NCBI GenBank assembly: GCA_015061575.1
Contig: SUWF01000006.1
Coordinates: 27,846 to 91,845, forward strand
Direction of reading: 5' to 3'
Length of the DNA stretch: 64,000 nucleotides
DNA from: Lentisphaerota bacterium
GTDB taxonomy: Bacteria; Verrucomicrobiota; Lentisphaeria; Victivallales; Victivallaceae
Part shown: in pieces, positions 46,001-55,093 of the stretch
How positions within the stretch are numbered: the first letter of the stretch is position 1
Layout: each line of letters begins with the position of its first letter
The notes under the pieces: generated by a model
Told to the model about the DNA's origin: nothing
What the model saw: only the letters and a program-made list of their open reading frames with translations
Databases searched by the model: none
Made by a program: the position numbers and the translations under genes

Positions 46001-46315
46001 TTGCCGGTTGCACCGGAAGCGGCCCGGCAAAAACTTAAAGCGTTGCTGGAATTGGCGTGGCAGGTGCATCTGGGAGCGTTGGAAATATTTCCGGGCAGTT
46101 CGCCCTGGGCGCATGATCCGGCACAGGCAGCCAAAAAGTTTTATTCTTCCGGAAAAAATTTTGCAGAGTATGGCGATGTAACTAATGTATATATACAGAA
46201 GTTTTTCCGGAAAGAAAACTGGAGCGAGGAAACTTTTCAGCAAAATTTCCTCCATTATGCCCAACTGCTTTACGGAGACATCATTGAACCGGCGGAAGGA
46301 ACTGAATGTGAATAA
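43055..46315 (+). CDS. recC: Exodeoxyribonuclease V gamma subunit
   Basis: A 1086-residue protein, close to the usual RecC length of about 1120. The start MGFKIYREHKLEKLAGEFAD and PHIVIVPTRGVAEYLRQYLT are typical. Other recognisable blocks are NIFGMGAMPPVYLDIFVKLS, NFFYLAPCLEYW, ILCHSLRREL-like sequence (here IHNCHSLRRELEVLQDELIR), TFCRMTPMRSIPMQTVVLME and LNEGEYPRKNHQVGFDLI. RecC holds the complex together, splits the DNA strands and reads Chi sites. Its last 8 bases overlap the start of recB, and recD follows, so the three subunits are made from one message. The order recC-recB-recD is like that of several bacteria with true RecBCD. Confidence 0.92.
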   Translation: MGFKIYREHKLEKLAGEFADRVYTQGGDSRNLLAPHIVIVPTRGVAEYLRQYLTRECQLAANLQMPFPDSFINTVMRRIYGADYSEAEQRSKPEYIRNQVMKLLSGSYIAEQLPELSGYTKGENQELRRWQLADKIADVFDHYQLYRTKELEAMFGKFKASAGWQKKLYDQLFDSKHPGRDHFFRQFLQQGLNGRSAALLPPMINIFGMGAMPPVYLDIFVKLSKYTQVNFFYLAPCLEYWEYQESPRKCPKPAAWEEPESGNPLIQSLGRQGRSFFAALMNLDECSSDLEPPLDKTPDGYPPQSSMLEIMQYDMLYLFCHQFDPARDDKLACDGSIRIHNCHSLRRELEVLQDELIRIIRNGTLPQDIIVMMPDVERSAPLIHAVFGNGVLKDVYSIADLPPDDSRMINEAFHRLLATATGHLEFSEIISLLDLQVFANLLQLKEGDLNKLAQYLQQADVRWGFDRNMRQKFCGSAFDEYSWQSAFDRLLTGYACRVQNADDTPTLLGGINILEALDTSEIEVFSRLVLFVQNLAKLADDVAKRQSIREWCRIFSNMIGNFFSFADNNLMRAALMPLYRAIEDLKKLDDDNCTPGVYPLNAALAMLDSMWKISGENSRFLHGKITFCRMTPMRSIPMQTVVLMELNEGEYPRKNHQVGFDLIPMDPHLGDRSISTQDRYLLLEALLAARKNLLLFYQGQNARDNSERPPCAALGEIMDYLQKAFDLREIKHKVSGINVMYYKADQKCLSFDQQNYEALQLQCQTGSAAYIRESTDDNAMSSYEFYGLPRNREMELDSLVDFFSNPARYIVCNQLGVNLPKAEEELSDNEPFALDNLSKWQLENMLLNMRRQQINDTQTYEYARSGNLLPPGRSGRREFEQCSSQLPPLPPEIVQILDSLQRMPFTAQLQWDNAENWTCTLHGMVNIKNDMRTVCAYRWGKYDARTALPAVLGVYLAAAASDQPIGGEIFNLGSAGCERRCILPVAPEAARQKLKALLELAWQVHLGALEIFPGSSPWAHDPAQAAKKFYSSGKNFAEYGDVTNVYIQKFFRKENWSEETFQQNFLHYAQLLYGDIIEPAEGTECE

Positions 46316-49300
46316 GCAGACAACCAGTAATTACGAAGAACTTGATTCGGTAAAAGTTGAGTTGACCGGAACCGTTCTGATCGAAGCCGCCGCCGGAACC
46401 GGCAAGACATTCAACATCCAAACTCTGGCGGCCCGGATGCTGCTGGAAAAAAATCTGCCGGTCGATTCATTGGTGATCGTTACTTTTACGGAAAAAGCCG
46501 CCGCTGAATTATCCGAACGGCTGCGACTGATATTGGAAATGCTCAACCAAGTTTTGCATGACAAAACTTTACCCAAGGCCGAAGATAATGAACGCATCAA
46601 TGCGCTGATCGAATTTATTGAGCAGCAAGGGGTAAGCCGTGATGAGCAGCAGCAGCGGCTGCAGCAGGCTTTGCGTGATTTTGACGATAACCGGGTATCG
46701 ACCATCCACGGTTTTTGCGCCCGGGTGCTGAGCGAAAACGCTTTTGAAAGTTCCATAGCTTTCCGGGTGCGTCTGGAGCAGAATATCAAAGCCTATCAGG
46801 AAAAACTTCTGTGGGATTACTGCCGGATCCAGCGCTATTGCGATGATCCCCTGCCTGGAGCCGAATCGCTGAATGCAAATAATTTAATGAAAGATCTGAG
46901 CAACGTATTCCGCCCGGGGGAACTGAATTGGCAGTATGGCAGGAAAGTATTCAGCAGCAAAGATGAACTGCTCAATGAAATGCGCCGGATCATTGATACG
47001 CTCAAACTCAAAGGCGATTTGGCTGACGAAGTAAACCTGTTGAGCGGCACACTCAATAAAACCCGCAACCAGCCCGGTGATCAGCATTTGCAGCAATATG
47101 CCGACGAATTTGCGCAGCTGTGTACTCTGGATGGCTATGATCTGGATAAATGGTACAACGTACTGGATAATCTCACTTTGAAAGTTTTGCTGCCCAACCT
47201 CAAAGCCAAGCCCAAAAATCCCAACTGGGCAAACATCAGCAAGGCAGCAGTGGAGAGCTATTTGCTGAATAGCGAGGCATTTGCTGCAATCAACCGATTC
47301 TGTGAACTTTACAGCATCGATTCGATGCTTTTTCTTAAACTGCAGGCCCGGGAATTTGTTATCCGCAAGCTGGCGGAGTGGAAAGTCCAGGAGAACTTTC
47401 AGGACTACGATGACTTGATCATCAAAGTGGCCGAAGCGGTAAAGGATAAGCAATTCTGTCTGGCCTTGCAGAAAAAATTCAAAGCGGCGGTGATCGATGA
47501 GTTTCAGGATACAGATCCTTTGCAGTATTCGATTTTCAAGCGACTTTTTATCGAACGGCCGGATCCGATGTTCTTTATGGTCGGCGACCCCCGGCAGGCG
47601 ATCTATTCGTTCCGGAACGGCGATCTGGCGACCTATCTTATGGCCCGTCAGGAGTGTCTGCAGAACCACGGCCGGGTGTACAGTTTGAACACCAATTACC
47701 GCAGCTCCGCCAAACTGATAGCGGCATTCAACGATTTTTTTGCGCATCCGGACTTTTTTGCTTCGCCGGATATAAGAATGAATGAAATCAAAAATCAGCC
47801 CCACCCCCAGGCGGGCATTCGTTATGATCAGCAGGAACTGGATAAGGTATTGATCATCGACCGGGACAATACTGCTGAGGAAGCTGATTCAGCCCGCAGC
47901 TGCGCAAATAATATAGCCCGGATGCTCAGCTGCCGGAAATACCAGATCCCGGCTGAAAACGGCAAGCTGAATCCGCTGGCGCCCGGCGATATTGCAGTGC
48001 TGGCCAGAGATAACCGGTTTTTGAATATGGTGCGCCGGGAGCTGGAAGCCTTGGGCATACCGGTAGTCGGAGATCGCAAAAGCGGTATCTGGGAGTCGGC
48101 AGAAGCGCAGGCGCTGGCGGTTTTTCTGCAGGCGGTGCTGGACAACAGCAACACCAGTTTGCTGCGGCAAGCTATGTTGACTTGTCTGGGCAATCAGCAG
48201 TGGAGTGATTTGGATGTTTACCGGCCGGATGCCGCGGATCGCCTGCTGGCCTGGCAGCAGCATTTCAGTGAATTTGAAAAGGCATTCCGGCAGCAGGGGA
48301 TCGCCGGGATGCTGCAGAAAGTTTTTCATAAATTGAATGTCAAATGCAATTTGATCCGGCAGCCCGGCGGCGAACGCTCGCTGGCCAACATCACCCAACT
48401 GGGGGATCTGCTGGCATCTGCCGAACGGAACAGCCGGCTTTCTCCGCAGGGTGTCCTGAAATATCTGCTGGAACGCATCCGGCGGGCCGAATTTGACGAA
48501 CAGAGTGCGGAAATGCTTGAATCTGACCGCTCAGCAGTCACGCTGATGACGATCCACGGCTCCAAAGGGCTGCAGTTTCCGGTGGTGTTTCTGCCGCATC
48601 TGGGGGCAGTACGCCACAAAAAAACAGACGGCTCATTCCAGGTCTATCACAATAACAACCAACTCTGCTGCAATCCGGATGGCGCGCTGAAAACCTCTTC
48701 GGCGCAAAGCGCTTTGGAAGATCTGCAGGAGCTGAACCGGCTGCTTTATGTGGCAGTTACCCGGGCGCAAATGTTTTGCTTTATAAGCTGGGGCAGAGTC
48801 AAAAGAGATTGGGAGCAGTCGGCGTTGGCATGGTTGTTCGGATTTAAGAATTTTACCGGCGAGTGGCCCGATAATGACTCGATGGCACTGGGTTTTCTGG
48901 ACTTTGCCCCCAAGTACGATAAATTCAATGAATCGATTCCGGAATCCATGCAGTTGAACGCTGCCGAGGCCGAAAAATGGCTGGCCGCTCCGCTGGATTA
49001 TCATGCTGACGATTCAGGAATACCTGCTCAGCTGCAGAAACCGGAAGCCGTGGCTGTAGTACACAATAATTTCCGCATGATCAGCTACTCCAGTTTGCCG
49101 CTGAGCGGAAACAATGAGCAAAATGCCAACTTGCAGCTGCCGGAAAGTGCCGACGGCGGGTCCGGCTGGGACGATGTCGATCAAATCGATATGACTGCGG
49201 CAGCTGACAATCAGTCGATCTTGACCGGCGGCATCTGGGATGTGCCGGGCAGCAATCTGCTGGGCAATGTGTGGCACAGTTTTCTGGAAAAAATCGATTT

Positions 49301-49970
49301 TACCCAGCCGCTGCCGGAAAAACGGCTCGCTGAAGCCATGCGCAGTGCCGGATTCACTCAAGTCGAACACCACGCTGCGGCGCTGGATATGTTCCAAAAG
49401 CTGCTGCTGCGGCCGCTGCCCTGCGGTCTGGCTCTGCAGGAACTGCCGTCAAGCTGCCGGGCCAACGAGTTTGAATTTATGCTGAATGTACCGCAAGGCT
49501 TTGCCATGGAGCAGCTTTGCGAAGCGGTCAATGAATATTATCTTCAGAAATTCGGCGTCAGTTATGCCGGAGATAAAAACTTTGTGATCGCTCAAGGTAT
49601 GTTCAACGGTTTTATCGACATGATCTTTCAGTACAAAGATAAATTCTATATCGTAGACTGGAAGTCCAACAAACTCAACTGCTGCAAAGATACATTCACC
49701 AATAAAATGGAACTGCAGAAAGCAATGCACAAAAATAATTATCCCATGCAGTATTTGTGTTATCTGGCGGCATTGATGAGATTTTTGGAACAGCGCATGA
49801 ACAAAGTGTTTGACGAAGATTTGTACGAAAAGTATGTGGGAGATGTATATTACATCTTTCTGCGGGGATGCTGCCTGCCGGAGGCGCAGAGCGGGATCTT
49901 TGCTGAGCATGTTCCGTTTAAGACGGTCAAAAAAGTGGCGGAAGTCATCAGTGTTTCGCCGGTACAGTAA
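46308..49970 (+). CDS. recB: Exodeoxyribonuclease V beta subunit (helicase-nuclease)
   Basis: A 1220-residue UvrD-like helicase joined to a RecB nuclease. Walker A lies in IEAAAGTGKTFNIQTLAA near residue 27, with VTFTEKAAAELSERLR, VIDEFQDTDPLQYSIFKRL near 396, FFMVGDPRQAIYSFRNGDL, TIHGSKGLQFPVVFLPHL near 747 and LYVAVTRAQ. The C-terminal nuclease has NGFIDMIFQYKDKFYIVDWK near 1105 with the catalytic Asp/Lys pair, and a QYLCYLAAL helix. The frame extends 41 codons upstream inside recC; the GTG at 46308 lies 7 bases after AAGGA and overlaps the recC stop, so it was chosen. It moves 3' to 5' and cuts DNA within RecBCD. Confidence 0.95.
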   Translation: MNKQTTSNYEELDSVKVELTGTVLIEAAAGTGKTFNIQTLAARMLLEKNLPVDSLVIVTFTEKAAAELSERLRLILEMLNQVLHDKTLPKAEDNERINALIEFIEQQGVSRDEQQQRLQQALRDFDDNRVSTIHGFCARVLSENAFESSIAFRVRLEQNIKAYQEKLLWDYCRIQRYCDDPLPGAESLNANNLMKDLSNVFRPGELNWQYGRKVFSSKDELLNEMRRIIDTLKLKGDLADEVNLLSGTLNKTRNQPGDQHLQQYADEFAQLCTLDGYDLDKWYNVLDNLTLKVLLPNLKAKPKNPNWANISKAAVESYLLNSEAFAAINRFCELYSIDSMLFLKLQAREFVIRKLAEWKVQENFQDYDDLIIKVAEAVKDKQFCLALQKKFKAAVIDEFQDTDPLQYSIFKRLFIERPDPMFFMVGDPRQAIYSFRNGDLATYLMARQECLQNHGRVYSLNTNYRSSAKLIAAFNDFFAHPDFFASPDIRMNEIKNQPHPQAGIRYDQQELDKVLIIDRDNTAEEADSARSCANNIARMLSCRKYQIPAENGKLNPLAPGDIAVLARDNRFLNMVRRELEALGIPVVGDRKSGIWESAEAQALAVFLQAVLDNSNTSLLRQAMLTCLGNQQWSDLDVYRPDAADRLLAWQQHFSEFEKAFRQQGIAGMLQKVFHKLNVKCNLIRQPGGERSLANITQLGDLLASAERNSRLSPQGVLKYLLERIRRAEFDEQSAEMLESDRSAVTLMTIHGSKGLQFPVVFLPHLGAVRHKKTDGSFQVYHNNNQLCCNPDGALKTSSAQSALEDLQELNRLLYVAVTRAQMFCFISWGRVKRDWEQSALAWLFGFKNFTGEWPDNDSMALGFLDFAPKYDKFNESIPESMQLNAAEAEKWLAAPLDYHADDSGIPAQLQKPEAVAVVHNNFRMISYSSLPLSGNNEQNANLQLPESADGGSGWDDVDQIDMTAAADNQSILTGGIWDVPGSNLLGNVWHSFLEKIDFTQPLPEKRLAEAMRSAGFTQVEHHAAALDMFQKLLLRPLPCGLALQELPSSCRANEFEFMLNVPQGFAMEQLCEAVNEYYLQKFGVSYAGDKNFVIAQGMFNGFIDMIFQYKDKFYIVDWKSNKLNCCKDTFTNKMELQKAMHKNNYPMQYLCYLAALMRFLEQRMNKVFDEDLYEKYVGDVYYIFLRGCCLPEAQSGIFAEHVPFKTVKKVAEVISVSPVQ

Positions 49971-49984
49971 AGGTAGCAAATAAG

Positions 49985-51931
49985 ATGCTTGAAGTTAAGG
50001 ATATACGCAATTTTATCCAGCAGACAAAATTGTTTGGCGCCGCAGAACAGGTGATGGCTGAGCAGGCCATAAGAGTGGCGCAAAGAGAGTCAGCAGAACT
50101 TTATCTGGCCATGCTTTTGACCATAAAAGCACTGCTTAAACAGCATGTGTGCATAAGATTGCCGGAGCAGAGCGGCCACTTATTGCAGGATCCGGAGAGC
50201 AATCGCACATTGATTCTGCCGGAATACACTTGCTGGCGCAGTGAATTGAAAAAGTGCGCTCCGGCAGTCGCCGTGCTGGAAAGCGATCAGCAAAATCTGC
50301 TGCCGGAAAGTATGCTGGTCGTGGATAAAGATGGCGGCTGCTATCTGCAGCGGCAGTGGAGTTTTGAGCTGTCGATCAAAAAAGCGCTGCTGGATCGCGC
50401 ATCGGTAAACCGTCCACTGCCGGATTGGGAAGACAACACGCTTACAAAATTATGCAAACTCTTCAAGCCCAAAAAGGAACACCCTGCAACAGACTATCAG
50501 CAGCTGGCGGTGGCGGCGGCTTTGCAGAAAAAACTTTTGATCCTTTCCGGCGGCCCCGGCACCGGCAAAACCACCGTGGCGGCGGCGATTCTGGCCGCCA
50601 AACTGCTTTTGCAGCCCGATCTGAAAATCGCCCTGGCGGCTCCCACGGCCAAAGCCGCCAACCGTTTGCTGGAATCGCTGCAGGAAAATCTGGATAATTT
50701 GCAGATAAATTCCGGGGTCAGGCAAAGTATGGACTCCCTGCAGTGTTCCACTTTGCACCGGCTGCTGGGGGTACGCAGCCGCAGCCATGAATTCAAACAC
50801 AATTTTCAAACGCAGCTGGATTGCGATCTGCTGCTGATCGACGAGTGTTCAATGGTGCCGCAGGATCTGATGGCCCGCACACTGGAGGCGCTGCCGGAAA
50901 AAGCGGATCTGCTGCTGCTGGGCGACCGCTATCAGCTTTCCAGCGTGGAAGCCGGTTCGGTCATGGCGGATCTTTGCGACAGCGCCCGGAGCAATCAGGT
51001 GAATACTGCTCTGGCAGAATTTTTTCACCGTCAGACGGGTTGGCTGCTTGCGCCGGCAACTGCCGACGAAATCGCCGGAACTCCGCTGAGCGGAACCGTG
51101 ATCGAATTGACCGAAAATCACCGCTTTGCTGAGAAATCCAAACTACTGGGCGAGATCGCCGGAGCCATCCGCCAGATCAACAGCAGCACCGATTGCCGCT
51201 CGCTGGCAGCAGAAATCGCCTCCCGGCAGGGCGACGAATTTGCCATGCAGCAGCTCGAAAACGAAAAAATCAGCTTTTTTATTGCTCAAGAGTTCAAAAA
51301 AATCCGCAATATATCTGGCAATACCCCCCCGCTTGAACTCGCATTTTGCCAAATCCCTCAACTGGCTGCCAGCGGCAAGGAAGATAATTGGCAGCTGGCA
51401 TTCAAGCTGCTGGCAACGCTGAAATTGCTGGCGCCCGGATATCAGGGACCGCGGGGGCTGGAACAGCTGAATAATATTTGCATGCGTTTGCTGAATCTGA
51501 ACGAAGTTGGCGATGTGGGCACCGCATTGCAAATCACCCGGAACGACTACCGTTTGAACCTCTTCAACGGCGACATCGGCTTGGTGGTCAAAGATCCCCA
51601 GTCGGAAGAAAAGGTGGTGGTCTTTCAGGAGCATCCAAAGCGGCGGTTCAAACTCGTTGAACTGCCGGAATATGAGGTGGCTTTTGCCATAAGCGTACAC
51701 AAATCGCAGGGTTCCGGATTTGACGACGTAATTTTTATCATGCCCGAAAAATCCGGCGAACTCTGCACCCGGGAAATGGTCTATACCGCCATGACCCGGG
51801 CCAAAAAACGTCTGATCTGCATCGGCAGCAGCCAGACTCTCAGCGAAGCATTAGCCAACCCCACCTGCCGGATCAGTAATTTAGCCGGCAAGCTCAGGAA
51901 CGTTCCTGCAGCAGACAATATGCCTGACTGA
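49985..51931 (+). CDS. recD: Exodeoxyribonuclease V alpha subunit (5'-3' helicase)
   Basis: A 648-residue superfamily 1B helicase. Motif I is LILSGGPGTGKTTVAAAILA near residue 188, then APTAKAANRLLESL, motif II DLLLIDECSMVPQDLMAR near 284, LLLLGDRYQLSSVEAGSVMA, IELTENHRF, and near the C-terminus FAISVHKSQGSGFDDVIFIM and YTAMTRAKKRL. It is the fast 5'-3' motor of RecBCD and makes nuclease activity Chi-responsive. The ATG lies 14 bases after the recB stop. Its 3' end overlaps the 3' end of folK on the other strand by 38 bases. Confidence 0.94.
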   Translation: MLEVKDIRNFIQQTKLFGAAEQVMAEQAIRVAQRESAELYLAMLLTIKALLKQHVCIRLPEQSGHLLQDPESNRTLILPEYTCWRSELKKCAPAVAVLESDQQNLLPESMLVVDKDGGCYLQRQWSFELSIKKALLDRASVNRPLPDWEDNTLTKLCKLFKPKKEHPATDYQQLAVAAALQKKLLILSGGPGTGKTTVAAAILAAKLLLQPDLKIALAAPTAKAANRLLESLQENLDNLQINSGVRQSMDSLQCSTLHRLLGVRSRSHEFKHNFQTQLDCDLLLIDECSMVPQDLMARTLEALPEKADLLLLGDRYQLSSVEAGSVMADLCDSARSNQVNTALAEFFHRQTGWLLAPATADEIAGTPLSGTVIELTENHRFAEKSKLLGEIAGAIRQINSSTDCRSLAAEIASRQGDEFAMQQLENEKISFFIAQEFKKIRNISGNTPPLELAFCQIPQLAASGKEDNWQLAFKLLATLKLLAPGYQGPRGLEQLNNICMRLLNLNEVGDVGTALQITRNDYRLNLFNGDIGLVVKDPQSEEKVVVFQEHPKRRFKLVELPEYEVAFAISVHKSQGSGFDDVIFIMPEKSGELCTREMVYTAMTRAKKRLICIGSSQTLSEALANPTCRISNLAGKLRNVPAADNMPD

Positions 51932-52376
51932 CCGTCATCCCGGAATCCGGAAAGATCCAATCCGGCGCAATTTGTGCCAGCGGTTCCAGCACAAACATGC
52001 GCTGCCGGGCCGCCGGATGCGGAACCGTCAGGCGGGGAGTATGGATGATCTGCCGACCGAAAATGATAATATCCATATCCAGCGTGCGGGATTCATGGAA
52101 TCCATGCTGTTGCGGCCGCCCCAGCTCAACTTCAATACTCTGGGTAAGGTTCAACAGTTCTTCGGCACTGCCGTCAAAAGTCCCGGTCAAGGCTGAATTG
52201 GCAAAATCCGGTGTACCGGGCGGACAATCCACCGGCGCAGTAGTAATGATCGGGGCCATGGCCGTAACATTAAAGCCATTTGACTGCAAAAGTTTGCACG
52301 CCAAAGCAAAGGTTTCGGCCGCATTGCCGATGTTACTGCCCAAAGCCAGGGCAACTTTTTGAGTCAATATATTCAT
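51894..52376 (-). CDS. folK: 6-hydroxymethyl-7,8-dihydropterin pyrophosphokinase (HPPK)
   Basis: A 160-residue cytoplasmic enzyme of folate synthesis that moves pyrophosphate from ATP to 6-hydroxymethyl-dihydropterin. The N-terminal VALALGSNIGNAAETFALAC is the classic start, then PGTPDFANSALTG, ELGRPQQHGFHESRTLDMDI carrying the R-x-x-D-x-D metal-binding signature, and LTVPHPAARQRMFVLEPLAQ. Length is normal for the single-domain enzyme. It stands alone, transcribed away from fmt; its 3' end overlaps recD. An ATG at 52376 gives MNILTQKVALALGS. No other folate gene lies near. Confidence 0.93.
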   Translation of the reverse strand: MNILTQKVALALGSNIGNAAETFALACKLLQSNGFNVTAMAPIITTAPVDCPPGTPDFANSALTGTFDGSAEELLNLTQSIEVELGRPQQHGFHESRTLDMDIIIFGRQIIHTPRLTVPHPAARQRMFVLEPLAQIAPDWIFPDSGMTVSQAYCLLQERS

Positions 52377-52393
52377 TTATAACGTTTTTGCTG

Positions 52394-52422
52394 TTGAAAA
52401 AAATACAAAACCAGTATATATT
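52394..52422 (+). promoter_or_regulatory. Sigma-70 promoter of the fmt-rng-aroA run
   Basis: TTGAAA (52394-52399), a 17-base spacer and TATATT (52417-52422). Transcription would start near 52429, leaving an AT-rich leader of about 74 bases before the fmt ATG. The same 126-base gap must also hold the folK promoter, which I could not pin down. Confidence 0.65.
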
Positions 52423-52502
52423 ATCCAAACTGTAATTTTAAAATAACGTTATCTTGGCCGTTAAGCCAATTTAAAAATAAAAAAATCAGGATTTTTTACA
52501 CT

Positions 52503-53474
52503 ATGTTGCGTATATACATGCTTGGTTCCGGGCCGATCGCAGTGCCGGTGCTGGATAAATTGCTGGCGCTGGCTGAGGCCGGAGCGATCGAACTGTTGGG
52601 CGCAGGCACTCAGCCTGACCGCCCCGCCGGACGCAAACGGCAGCTTATGCCGACGCCGGTCGGAGCGTTTGCCGCCGGAAAAAATCTGGCGATCGATAAA
52701 TTCGTTTCGCTCAACGACGGCACGGCGCAGGCCCGTCTGGAAGAGCTCAAACCGGATTTTCTGGTGGTCGTAAGCTATGGCCAGCTGCTCAAAAAACCGC
52801 TGCTGGAACTGCCCAGATACGGCTGTGTGAATGTTCATGCCTCGCTGCTGCCCCGTTATCGGGGAGCTTCGCCCATTGCCCACGCCATCGCCAACGGCGA
52901 TGAAGCTACCGGCGTATGTTTTATGGATATGGAAGTCGGGTTGGATTGCGGCAAAGTTTACCGCACGCTGACCCGAAAGCTGGACGGCACGGAATATGCC
53001 GATACGCTGGAATTGGAACTGGGCGAACTGGCCGCCGGAGAACTGCTTGATACGCTGGAAAAAATCGCCGCCGGAGAATTGCCGGGCACGGTGCAGGATC
53101 CGGCTCTGGTCACCATGACCACCAAATTGAAAAAGCGTGACGGCGCCATCGACTGGAATTTGCCGGCAGCAGCCATCGAAGCCATGATCCGGGCCTACAC
53201 GCCGTGGCCGGGCGCAACTTTTACGCTGGAACTCAACGGCGAAGTCAAAACTTTGATGCTGACCCGGGCTACTATATTGCCCAATACCACCGCCGCTACT
53301 CCCGGCACAGTCGTACAGGCTGACCGTAAAGGCTGGGTGGTCGCCTGCGGTCAGGATGCTTTGCAGCTTGACGAAGTGATCCCGCCGGGCAAAAAAGCCA
53401 TGACCGGCAGCAACTATCTGAACGGATGCCGGGAATCGCTGACCGGCAAAATTCTGACAGGCGGGTGCGCATGA
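52503..53474 (+). CDS. fmt: Methionyl-tRNA formyltransferase
   Basis: A 323-residue enzyme that formylates Met-tRNA for translation start, using 10-formyl-tetrahydrofolate. The catalytic core has DFLVVVSYGQLLKKPLLELP, then the signature NVHASLLPRYRGASPIAHAI (catalytic Asn/His with the SLLP loop), GVCFMDMEVGLDCGKVY and the C-terminal tRNA-binding beta-barrel (from about 205, with WPGATFTLELNGEVKTLML). Its TGA overlaps the ATG of the next gene (ATGA). The start has only a weak AGGA site. It needs folate, for which folK lies on the other side of the shared promoter gap. Confidence 0.95.
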   Translation: MLRIYMLGSGPIAVPVLDKLLALAEAGAIELLGAGTQPDRPAGRKRQLMPTPVGAFAAGKNLAIDKFVSLNDGTAQARLEELKPDFLVVVSYGQLLKKPLLELPRYGCVNVHASLLPRYRGASPIAHAIANGDEATGVCFMDMEVGLDCGKVYRTLTRKLDGTEYADTLELELGELAAGELLDTLEKIAAGELPGTVQDPALVTMTTKLKKRDGAIDWNLPAAAIEAMIRAYTPWPGATFTLELNGEVKTLMLTRATILPNTTAATPGTVVQADRKGWVVACGQDALQLDEVIPPGKKAMTGSNYLNGCRESLTGKILTGGCA

Positions 53475-55093
53475 TATTCAATCGCAAAATCGGCAAACAG
53501 TTGATCGTCAACTGCGAAAAACTCGAAACCAGCGTCGCTCTTTTAAGTAACGGCAAGCTGGAAGAATATCTTATGGAACGGCACAGCAGTGATCCGATGC
53601 CGGGAAATATTTATCTGGGCAAAATTGTCAATCTGGAGCAGAAACTGCAGGCGGCATTTGTAGATATCGGGTGCGAAAAGAACGCCTTTCTGCACTATTC
53701 AGATATGCTCACCGGTGCCGACGAAGCTTTGGAAAAGATCATTGAATCGCACCCCGTTGAAGCCGCCGCCCCGGCCGGTAAACGGAAAAAGCGCGGCCGC
53801 TCCAAAACTGAAACTTTGCTCGATACCGCTATCAAACTGCGCAAACGCAAATTGACGGTCAACGATATACCCGAAGTATTCAAGCCGGGCATGGAGCTGC
53901 TGGTGCAAGTGACCAAAGGCCCCATCGGCACCAAAGGGGCCCGGATCACGACCGATATATCCATTGCGGGGCGTTTTCTGGTGCTGATGCCCTACGCCGA
54001 CAATCTGGGGCTTTCCAGCAAGATCGAAGGCGAGGTCGAACGTACCCGGCTGCGCAAAGTTCTGGAGTCGCTGGAACGGCCCGAAGGCATGGGGCTGATT
54101 TGCCGCACCGTGGGCGAAGGGCGTAAAAGCATCTACTTCAAGCACGATTTGGATATATTGCTGGATTATTGGGAAAAAATCGACGAAGCTCTGGAAAAAG
54201 GCATCAGCCCGGCGATGGTCTACCGGGAACCCAGCTTGCTGGAACGCACGATCCGGGATTTTATGACCGAAGATATCGACGAAATCGTGGTCGATAACAG
54301 CGAAGCTTATGAGCAGATCTATGCGGCGATCAAAAAATTCGGCGGCCGCAAACAGGCTGCTAAAGTTATCCGGCACAAGCCGACTCAGCCGATTTTTGAG
54401 GCTTATCAGATCACTGAACAGCTCAATATGGTCTTTCAGCGCAAAGTGCCGATCGCCGGCGGCGGCTATATATGTATTGATGAAACCGAAGCGTTGATCG
54501 CTATCGATGTCAACAGCGGCCGCTCCAAAGCGGGCAGTGATCAGGCGGAATTGATTTTTCAGACCAACTGCGCCGCCGCTGAGGAGATCGCCCGGCAGCT
54601 GCGGCTGCGCAATGTCGGCGGGCTGGTCGTGCTGGATTTTATTGATATGAAAAGTATGCACCACCGGGATGAACTCTATAAACTGATGAAAAAGCTGACC
54701 AAAAATGACCGGGCCAAAACCCGGGTGCTGCCGGTCAGCAAGCTCGGATTGATGGAAATGACCCGCCAGCGGGAACACGAAAGTATTCAGGATGCAGTGT
54801 ACGTTTCGTGCCCGTATTGCCGGGGCAGCGGGCTGGTCAAATCCCCCGAAAGCATGAGTGTGGAGATCCAGCGCCGTCTGCTGGCGGTGCTGCGCAACCG
54901 CTCTTACCGCAAAACCCCCATCCGGGTAAGTATGCACCCGGAGGTGCTGCAGCGGCTCAAAAATGAAGATGCAGCTCTGCTGGAGGAATTGGAAGCTGAG
55001 TTCAAACACGAATTGAGTTTCCGGAGCGATGAAGAATTGCACATCGAAGAATTTCACATCTACAATGCCGACAGCGGCGTGGAACTTGTATGA
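53471..55093 (+). CDS. rng: Ribonuclease G (RNase E/G family)
   Basis: A 540-residue endoribonuclease of the E/G family without the long RNase E tail. An S1-like domain lies near residues 38-120, interrupted by a basic insert (AGKRKKRGRSKTETLLDTAI) of about 45 residues. The catalytic DNase-I-like domain has ETEALIAIDVNSGRS and VGGLVVLDFIDM, whose Asp residues bind magnesium. The zinc-link reads VSCPYCRGSGLV. It processes the 5' end of 16S rRNA and mRNAs. The frame could open earlier within fmt; the ATG at 53471 overlaps the fmt stop as ATGA, a normal coupling. Its own TGA overlaps the next ATG in the same way. Confidence 0.92.
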   Translation: MIFNRKIGKQLIVNCEKLETSVALLSNGKLEEYLMERHSSDPMPGNIYLGKIVNLEQKLQAAFVDIGCEKNAFLHYSDMLTGADEALEKIIESHPVEAAAPAGKRKKRGRSKTETLLDTAIKLRKRKLTVNDIPEVFKPGMELLVQVTKGPIGTKGARITTDISIAGRFLVLMPYADNLGLSSKIEGEVERTRLRKVLESLERPEGMGLICRTVGEGRKSIYFKHDLDILLDYWEKIDEALEKGISPAMVYREPSLLERTIRDFMTEDIDEIVVDNSEAYEQIYAAIKKFGGRKQAAKVIRHKPTQPIFEAYQITEQLNMVFQRKVPIAGGGYICIDETEALIAIDVNSGRSKAGSDQAELIFQTNCAAAEEIARQLRLRNVGGLVVLDFIDMKSMHHRDELYKLMKKLTKNDRAKTRVLPVSKLGLMEMTRQREHESIQDAVYVSCPYCRGSGLVKSPESMSVEIQRRLLAVLRNRSYRKTPIRVSMHPEVLQRLKNEDAALLEELEAEFKHELSFRSDEELHIEEFHIYNADSGVELV

